From UBA12191 sp009937185 (GTDB lineage: Bacteria > Planctomycetota > UBA8108 > UBA1146), in assembly GCA_938075155.1 (NCBI GenBank), contig CALJGL010000008.1, forward strand, positions 37,443-101,442: a stretch of DNA of 64,000 nt, read 5' to 3'. Both the position numbers and the translations under genes were made by a program. Each line of letters begins with the position of its first letter. Position 1 is the first letter of the stretch. The notes below the pieces were generated by a model that saw only the letters and a program-made list of their open reading frames with translations, did not search any database and was not told the DNA's origin. This document shows positions 58,483 through 64,000 of this stretch, piece by piece.

Positions 58483-59301
58483 ATGTATAGATTCCAGAGA
58501 TTATCACAGTTTTGCATCTGTGGGTTGTGTTTGTTACTTCTCGGTCTCGTGGGTTGCCAAGCAGGAGGAGCAGGAACTGTTCGTCTTCGTGCTGAGAACT
58601 GGAACCCCACTCCAGGAGGATCGATACAGGCTTCTGATTTAGGATCTATTGGCGATATCATAGATTTAGAATCAGATCTTGGACTTGGTGAAGAAGAAGG
58701 TCTGTGGGTTTATGGAGTTGAGGCCGACTTAGGTGTTGGAACTCTCGAGTTAACCAACATCGAATTCTCGACTCTCGGTTCTCGTGTCGTTTCGTCTGCC
58801 ATCGACTTTGGAGGTTCCAGTTTTGAAGCGGGTACTATCGGTACCAACTTTGAGGTGGAAGTGACAAAGGTTCGAAATAAGGGCTCTCTCTTTGGGCTTG
58901 GACCTGTGGGTCTGAAGTACCTTTGGGGAGTCGACAATCTCATTGTCGATACCACTCTCAGTGGAACCTTAGCAGGAAAAGGCGGTGAACAAGCTTCTAT
59001 CACTCGAACTCTCGACGAGTGGATACCGACGATTGGAGTCGGCGCCTACTCAATAATTCCGATTGGAAATGACTGGAGCTTCGAACTCGATGCGGAAATC
59101 GCAGGCCTCTGGGTCAGTGTCGGTGATATCGATGGCACCTACCAAGGAACGACTCTTCGTGCCGGCATTCGCCAGGGATCAGGGATTCTCCTCGGTGTGG
59201 GTCATAGATCTCTCATACTCGATATCAAGGATGATGGCAGTGGCACAGGTGCTGACTTTGACCTTGGAGGCACATTTCTATTCTTAGAGTGGGCCATTTG
59301 A
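58483..59301 (+). CDS. Outer-membrane-type lipoprotein
   Basis: A 272-residue protein from ATG 58483 (GAAAAGAGG upstream); the open frame starts at 58381 but those codons are the tRNA. The signal contains CGLCLLLLGLVGCQAGG with a lipobox. The mature part has regular amphipathic strands (GLWVYGVEADLGVGTLELTNIEFSTLG, TNFEVEVTKVRNKGSLFGLGPVGLKYLWGV, WSFELDAEIAGLWVSVGDIDGTYQGTTLRAGIRQGSGILLGVGHRSLILDI) ending LFLEWAI, a beta-barrel-like pattern. Function unknown. Confidence 0.78.
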   Translation: MYRFQRLSQFCICGLCLLLLGLVGCQAGGAGTVRLRAENWNPTPGGSIQASDLGSIGDIIDLESDLGLGEEEGLWVYGVEADLGVGTLELTNIEFSTLGSRVVSSAIDFGGSSFEAGTIGTNFEVEVTKVRNKGSLFGLGPVGLKYLWGVDNLIVDTTLSGTLAGKGGEQASITRTLDEWIPTIGVGAYSIIPIGNDWSFELDAEIAGLWVSVGDIDGTYQGTTLRAGIRQGSGILLGVGHRSLILDIKDDGSGTGADFDLGGTFLFLEWAI

Positions 59302-59316
59302 TGCGCTGTTCGGTTT

Positions 59317-59357
59317 AAAAAAAAAGGAAGTGTCCCACTGGGACACTTCCTTTTTTT
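59317..59357. terminator. Bidirectional terminator
   Basis: Stem GGAAGTGTCCC/GGGACACTTCC with an ACT loop, flanked by A-rich and T-rich runs, between converging genes. Confidence 0.93.
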
Positions 59358-59373
59358 AATTTGTGATCCTGTT

Positions 59374-61134
59374 TTAGGGACAACTGTTCGGTGACAGACA
59401 GTCGAGTCCATCCGGAGTGGGGTCCTGACCGCATGATTGTGCACCAGGAGCAGGAATTTCGGTCCCCGAAGAGAACAGGAACGACAACAGGAATATGGCG
59501 TCACCGATATCCAGTGCACCATCATCATTGCAGTCGCTGGCGTCGAAACAACTCGGTGGAGCATTGCCACTGAAGAGAGCTCCAAGGAGTGACACGGCAT
59601 CACTAATGTCTACGGTCGAGTCTAGGTTACTATCTGCTCTACGAAAGAGTGGGCTCTCACAGGCGTCTAGCACCCCATTACCATCTATGTCTCCACCTTG
59701 GGTGAGGATTTCGATCAGATCCCAAGTTCCATTGAGGTCACAGTCTTCCACAGTTCCAAGGAAGACCTGTTCCAGTCCGTCCAAATCGATACTGTCCACG
59801 TCTCCATCTTGATCGAGATCATGAATGGCACAGGGAGAATCGGCGTCAAAGCTTCCCGGGGCATCACCTGTCCAGCATGCTGAGAAACCATTCAGGTCAC
59901 TTTCATCGATGAAGTTATTTCCATCCGTGTCATATTCGGCGCGACCGAGAGAGTCTAAAAATGCGACGACCTTGTCTTGCTCTCCTTTTGTGAGGTTGTT
60001 CCAAGCCTGTGAGGAAGCGAATGCTTCTCCGAAGTGCCAGTTGACAGAATCGTTCACACCCTGGTAAAGGGTTTGAACCAAAACTCTTCCATCGTGCAGT
60101 AACTGGCCACGAATGCGTAATCCCCAGAGTGGTGGAGTTTTCATTTCGACCTCGAGTGCATCGCCTTGAGCGATGCCATCTCCGAGGGCTCCCATATCGT
60201 GCAAAAGGAAATCGCTGTAAGGCTTGAGATCTATTCCCGTCAACCCCGGCTCAGCGGAAACACCTGTAGTGAACTGGGGGTGGTGACAATCAGCACAGCC
60301 AATGTCGTTGAAGATGGTTTCCCCAGTCATCCCGGAACGAGGAGTTTGTGGGGCGGGAGCCAGAAACTTTTGAAAGTCCGTAATTCTATCGAGGTAGGGG
60401 ACTCCATTGTCCATCGGCTCTTCAGGATCTGCGACGGAGTCGCATATCGGGAGAAGCGTCGTATCTCCATTGGGTGCGTTTTCCAGAGGGAGAATACTAT
60501 TGGTGATGCCCATCTCCATGAGTGTGGCGTCTCCACTGAAAGACATCAGTGTTGCCAACTGAGCTTTCCAGCCAAAGCGGCCCACCGTCAATGGAGCCGT
60601 TGGATCTTCCAGTACCGGTACCCAATGAATGGTTCCACCCGAGGCTTGAAGTGCTTCGATGTCGGCATTGTCGATGGCCTCTACGAGCCCTGCTCCGAGA
60701 ATAGATGGTGTGATTCTGTCGGCGATGATGGTGGCGGTTGCTGGAACCACTTCGAGGCATTCTGTCGAAATGGCGTTGGCCTGGAGTAAAGAGCCTCCCT
60801 CAGCATCCATAGGATCGAAGGGCGCTCCTTTATCTGCTGTACCAAAGCGGGTGACAGTAATCGGGCTGGTTCCACCGATGGGCACGGCATGACAGGACGC
60901 ACAAGAGTCCTGATTGAAGCCAGGCCCGAGACCTTCCGGCTCACTGAAGGAGCGCAGGAACTGCGTCTTCCCTAATAGAAAGCGTTCCAGTTGAGAAGCA
61001 TTCAATGTATTGAGAGGGTCTCCTGCTTTCGGCTGAGGGACCACCTGGGCCTCGAGAGAGAGTCCCCATACGGTTCCCATCAACAGAACAAGAATTAAAT
61101 GGAACGCCGTCCATCGACATCTGGATTGCTGCAT
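59374..61134 (-). CDS. Secreted di-haem oxidoreductase (DHOR/DUF1111-like) with EF-hand and dockerin-like tail
   Basis: A 586-residue exported protein (signal ends SLEAQ). Haem c sites are SCASCH and CADCHH; the family pattern 'FNQDSCASCHAVPIGGTSPITVTRFG', 'DLKPYSDFLLHDMGALGDGIAQG' and 'MKTPPLWGLRIRGQLLHDGR' matches di-haem oxidoreductases of the PF06537 type. After about residue 390 there is a Ca-binding EF-hand-like stretch (YDTDGNNFIDESDL, DLDQDGDVDSIDLDGL) and then the dockerin-like pair (FRRADSNLDSTVDISDAV) ending ...SPNSCP. Expected role: periplasmic or extracellular electron transfer or peroxide reduction. Confidence 0.9.
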   Translation of the reverse strand: MQQSRCRWTAFHLILVLLMGTVWGLSLEAQVVPQPKAGDPLNTLNASQLERFLLGKTQFLRSFSEPEGLGPGFNQDSCASCHAVPIGGTSPITVTRFGTADKGAPFDPMDAEGGSLLQANAISTECLEVVPATATIIADRITPSILGAGLVEAIDNADIEALQASGGTIHWVPVLEDPTAPLTVGRFGWKAQLATLMSFSGDATLMEMGITNSILPLENAPNGDTTLLPICDSVADPEEPMDNGVPYLDRITDFQKFLAPAPQTPRSGMTGETIFNDIGCADCHHPQFTTGVSAEPGLTGIDLKPYSDFLLHDMGALGDGIAQGDALEVEMKTPPLWGLRIRGQLLHDGRVLVQTLYQGVNDSVNWHFGEAFASSQAWNNLTKGEQDKVVAFLDSLGRAEYDTDGNNFIDESDLNGFSACWTGDAPGSFDADSPCAIHDLDQDGDVDSIDLDGLEQVFLGTVEDCDLNGTWDLIEILTQGGDIDGNGVLDACESPLFRRADSNLDSTVDISDAVSLLGALFSGNAPPSCFDASDCNDDGALDIGDAIFLLSFLFSSGTEIPAPGAQSCGQDPTPDGLDCLSPNSCP

Positions 61135-61199
61135 GAAATCTTCCCTTTCTTCTCCCCAAAGTAGAGAATCCCAACCGGTTCACCGGATTTGAAACGGCT

Positions 61200-61409
61200 C
61201 TATTTTGTAAATGTCCCGCCATCCCATTTGAGGGGATGAAGTTTCATATTGCCCGGTGTTTTCCCTCCGGGCAGATCCCTCAAACTTCCCGCACTATAAA
61301 ACTCTCGATAAAAATCGGGGCACTCCCAACATGACAGTTGGACGCACCCCGAGTCGATCTTCCGATCTCTCCGGAACTCTTCAAAGAGCTCCGGAGAGAC
61401 CCGAATCAC
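61200..61409 (-). CDS. Possible small protein (69 residues)
   Basis: A GTG-started ORF filling the gap between two minus-strand genes. It begins with a charged helical stretch (MIRVSPELFEEFRRDRKIDSGCV), contains CWEC (C-x-x-C), and ends ...DGGTFTK. AGACAGG lies close before the GTG. The composition is plausible for a protein but nothing identifies it; a hairpin CCTGTC/GACAGG (61409-61424) overlaps its start region. The 299-bp gap 61135-61433 holds nothing else I can support. Confidence 0.3.
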   Translation of the reverse strand: MIRVSPELFEEFRRDRKIDSGCVQLSCWECPDFYREFYSAGSLRDLPGGKTPGNMKLHPLKWDGGTFTK

Positions 61410-61433
61410 CCTGTCTTTAGACAGGAATATGGA

Positions 61434-64000
61434 TCATGGACAGCCGACGGTGCAATCAAGACCGTCTGTTGTCGGATCCTCTCCGCAGTTGATCGGCTCT
61501 GGGAGAGTGCCTCCTCCGAAGAGGAAGCTCAGGGCAGCAACAGCGTCGGCAATGTCAAGGTTACCGTCGTCATTGGCGTCGGCAGCGTCTTGGCAGCTCA
61601 CAGGAGTGCTGTTGAAAAGCAATTGCAAGATGTTCACAGGATCACTGATGTCCCTACTTCCGTCGAGGTTGGTGTCACCTCTCTGGAACTGGGTTCCACC
61701 GGTTCCGGCACAATCTGCGATCTCTATCGTAAAGTCATCGATACCCGCTTCACAAAGTGAGTTATTGGGGGCATCCGTGGCAGTAAATCGAACCATGGTG
61801 TTGACGGATGGAGTCACGATACTGCTGACCGGGAACTCGAAGCTCTGCCATGTCGCGTTCGTTCCGAGCGCTCCACCAACCACGAGAGCGGTGTTCCAAG
61901 TGACACCTCCGTCGTTGGAAACAGAGACCACGAAATCATCCAACTGCGTGGGATCGGTCTCGATATTCGCGTACCAGAGATTGAACCTGACGACAGCGTT
62001 GGTTCCTGCAAGATTCATGCTGGGGCTGATCAGGTGGGTGGGACCCCCGTCGATGTCTGCGGCACCCGCGGTTCCACCGACCGCGCCATTACCGGTGATC
62101 CAGCAAAGGTTTCCACTGGCTGAATTTTCGGGCTGGGAGGGCGTCGCACCACTCGAGGTTCCGATCGGATTGACCAGTTCCCACTCACCCGCGGTCAAAC
62201 TGACATCACTACTGACGGTCCAGCCGTCGGCCAGGCCCGATTCGAAGTCATTGGTATCTAAAGATAGATTGTCAGCGACAGTCAGTGTCGTCGTGGCCGA
62301 TGTCTCTGTGACTCCATTGGTGAGGGAGGCAGAGGCGAACCATGCAATACTGGAGTTGGCGCTGTTCCCGTCGAGGGTGCCTTCGAATGTCGAATTTCCC
62401 AATGCAATCATGGGAGTCTCGACAAAAGCAGCTCCATCAGCGGAGGTGTGAAGTACGACAGTGGCTTGATCCAGAATGCCACCCCCGAAGGCTTCAACGA
62501 GGACATTGACTTCGACCGTGTCGGTACAAGGAACCTGAGCCGGATTTGTCAGCGGAAGGGTCATATTGAGACCGATCGGCGCTTCGTTCATGAAGATCTG
62601 AGTGCCGGTGCAGGTTCCGATGACCATATCTTTCCAGCCGTCACCGTTGATGTCAAAGACAGCCACATCGTGAACACCGTTGGGTCTCCAAAGACCTCCG
62701 TCATTTTCCTGACGAAGAGTCACGTTCGGAGCATTGCCCAAATTGTGGTAGATGTGCATTCGACGATTACAACCGGCAATGTCGACGTCGACGTCGGTGA
62801 TGATCACGTCATTCCAACCATCGTTGTCGAGGTCTGCTATGACCGAGTTTCCACCGAAACCGTCGTCTCCCGTGGCACCGGTTCCACCCGCAAAGTCGTA
62901 GAGGAACCTATTAAAGTTCGCCAAGCCGTTGGCGTCGTTTCCTGAGTTGAGCAGGAAGGAGTCGGCAGCATCGTCAGTGACGACGACGTCGTTTGCGCCG
63001 TCATTATTGAGATCACCAATCGTCACATGGTACGGAGCCATGCTGGGGAAACTCTCTTTATGGGCATTGAATGAGCCCACGTTTCCAGGTGTATTGTAAG
63101 CCACTCCAACGTATTGCGGAGGGTTCAAGGCCGTATCCTTGACGATGTCGAGGATGTTGTCCCCGTTCATGTCAACGATGGCAGAAGCCATTCCGAACGC
63201 AGATTGCTGGAAGGGGAAGGGGCTTCCACCCACGACGATGCTTCCTGAGAAGACGATCGCAGTTCCATCGGTGAAGAAACCTGTCCCGTCGTTCAGAAGC
63301 AGACGATCATTGAAATCGAGAGTTTGAGCGCCACCGCTGTCATAATCTCCGATGTAAATGTCTTGGTCACCGTCTCCGTCGATATCTCCGACATCTACGG
63401 AGCAGAAGCGAGGTGCATGGGGAGTTCCGTTGGGGGCATTGCCCTCAAACTGTTCCATGCGCGCATCCTCATGCATGAAGCCCGCCCAAGTACCGTTCAC
63501 CAAGCCCAGATTCATGTAGATTCTGGGGTAGGAGATATGCTTGGGTTGACCATCGGCGAGTGTGACAGCTGTGACGATGTCGAGCCAACCGTCATCGTTG
63601 AAGTCACCGAGCATCACGTCGCGGTCATTGGTCGGCGTTAGGAATCCGTTATCTCCGGGGACGTCAGAGGCACTGGCATATTCCGCCGTGCGATCCACGA
63701 GAGTTCCACCTTCATTCATGAACACTACGTTGGTTCTAAACGCCTGGATTCCTCCAGAGGTGAAGGGTTGCTTTCTGACACAGATTAAATCGGTGTCTCC
63801 ATCATTATCAATGTCTCCCCAAATGTAATCTTTCTCGGCAGTATCCGAGGTCGACACATCTGCAGAAGCGGTGATGCGAGAAGCGGTTTCATCCGTAAAT
63901 TGAACCCAGTCTGGCTGGGCGAGAACATCTGTCGACACGAAGAAGACAGAGACAACCAAGAGTACGCAGACTCCGGCGATGGAGGTAAATGGCTTTTGGC
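61434..64000 (-). CDS. Secreted FG-GAP/VCBS repeat protein with dockerin-like tail (5' end truncated by window)
   Basis: At least 854 residues; the frame stays open to the right edge through a signal-peptide-like KPFTSIAGVCVLLVVSVFFVSTDVLAQ with no ATG, so the start codon lies just outside. VCBS/FG-GAP blades follow (YIWGDIDNDGDTDLICV, MLGDFNDDGWLDIVTAV, DVGDIDGDGDQDIYIGDYD, TIGDLNNDGANDVVVTDD, VIADLDNDGWNDVIITDV), then a beta-sandwich region (about 450-620) and a jelly-roll-like block with WTVSSDVSLTAGEWELVNPIG. The C-terminus is the dockerin-like pair FQRGDTNLDGSRDISDPVNILQLLF...DANDDGNLDIADAV ending ...TVGCP. A surface-exposed propeller protein of unknown ligand. Confidence 0.88.
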   Translation of the reverse strand, partial: QKPFTSIAGVCVLLVVSVFFVSTDVLAQPDWVQFTDETASRITASADVSTSDTAEKDYIWGDIDNDGDTDLICVRKQPFTSGGIQAFRTNVVFMNEGGTLVDRTAEYASASDVPGDNGFLTPTNDRDVMLGDFNDDGWLDIVTAVTLADGQPKHISYPRIYMNLGLVNGTWAGFMHEDARMEQFEGNAPNGTPHAPRFCSVDVGDIDGDGDQDIYIGDYDSGGAQTLDFNDRLLLNDGTGFFTDGTAIVFSGSIVVGGSPFPFQQSAFGMASAIVDMNGDNILDIVKDTALNPPQYVGVAYNTPGNVGSFNAHKESFPSMAPYHVTIGDLNNDGANDVVVTDDAADSFLLNSGNDANGLANFNRFLYDFAGGTGATGDDGFGGNSVIADLDNDGWNDVIITDVDVDIAGCNRRMHIYHNLGNAPNVTLRQENDGGLWRPNGVHDVAVFDINGDGWKDMVIGTCTGTQIFMNEAPIGLNMTLPLTNPAQVPCTDTVEVNVLVEAFGGGILDQATVVLHTSADGAAFVETPMIALGNSTFEGTLDGNSANSSIAWFASASLTNGVTETSATTTLTVADNLSLDTNDFESGLADGWTVSSDVSLTAGEWELVNPIGTSSGATPSQPENSASGNLCWITGNGAVGGTAGAADIDGGPTHLISPSMNLAGTNAVVRFNLWYANIETDPTQLDDFVVSVSNDGGVTWNTALVVGGALGTNATWQSFEFPVSSIVTPSVNTMVRFTATDAPNNSLCEAGIDDFTIEIADCAGTGGTQFQRGDTNLDGSRDISDPVNILQLLFNSTPVSCQDAADANDDGNLDIADAVAALSFLFGGGTLPEPINCGEDPTTDGLDCTVGCP

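Noticed and set aside
63957..63959. TTG at 63959 as start of the right-edge gene
   Set aside because: The frame continues upstream into the window edge and the TTG would fall inside the signal-peptide core, so the true start is probably outside the window.

Overview
The window looks like a chromosomal segment of a Planctomycetota bacterium of middling GC content; this is an inference from gene content. It has many secreted multi-domain proteins carrying a FxRGDxNxDGxxDISDAI dockerin-like EF-hand module, FG-GAP/VCBS propeller lipoproteins, a MoxR/DUF58/VWA operon, and several families common in that phylum. I see no phage, transposase, integrase, CRISPR or rRNA.

Layout. 1-12.6 kb: a partial beta-helix lipoprotein, a beta-propeller lipoprotein, a large secreted subtilase, a secreted repeat protein and a secreted endonuclease I. 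12.6-21.5 kb: a five-gene minus-strand operon (membrane protein, MoxR ATPase, helical-repeat protein, DUF58 protein, BatA/VWA protein) with overlapping or nearly abutting genes. 22-33 kb: tRNA-Pro, a 1518-residue calcium-binding repeat protein, a CRTAC1-type lipoprotein, a MauG-type di-haem peroxidase and a second acidic repeat protein. 33-37 kb: DEAD-box helicase, PdxH, tRNA-Arg and an FG-GAP lipoprotein interrupted by one in-frame TGA. 37-42.7 kb: a phosphate-uptake cluster (porin, pstS, pstC, pstA, pstB, phoU). 42.9-51.9 kb: mostly housekeeping genes (OYE-family oxidoreductase, RlmL-type rRNA methylase, SGNH hydrolase, SRPBCC protein, YyaL-type protein, UPF0178 protein) with one secreted dockerin protein. 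51.9-64 kb: more secreted dockerin proteins (including a penicillin acylase homologue with the module at its N-terminus), a zinc-site lipoprotein, an ECF sigma/anti-sigma pair, tRNA-Leu, an outer-membrane-type lipoprotein, a second di-haem oxidoreductase and an FG-GAP protein running off the right edge.

The unifying theme is a shared cell-surface or extracellular module: eleven proteins carry the same dockerin-like pair followed by a short cysteine-containing tail, attached to enzymes (protease, nuclease, peroxidases, acylase) and to calcium-binding repeat proteins.

The most striking observation is at 35729-36994. The gene continues in the same frame through a single TGA, and the TGA is followed 19 nt later by the loop of a 6-bp hairpin that fits the bacterial SECIS pattern. 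I propose a selenoprotein with the sequence U-C-I-C-F-C at that site. Other notable signals are exact 171-bp and 282-bp internal coding periodicities and five tandem 8-bp iterons upstream of a small SRPBCC gene.
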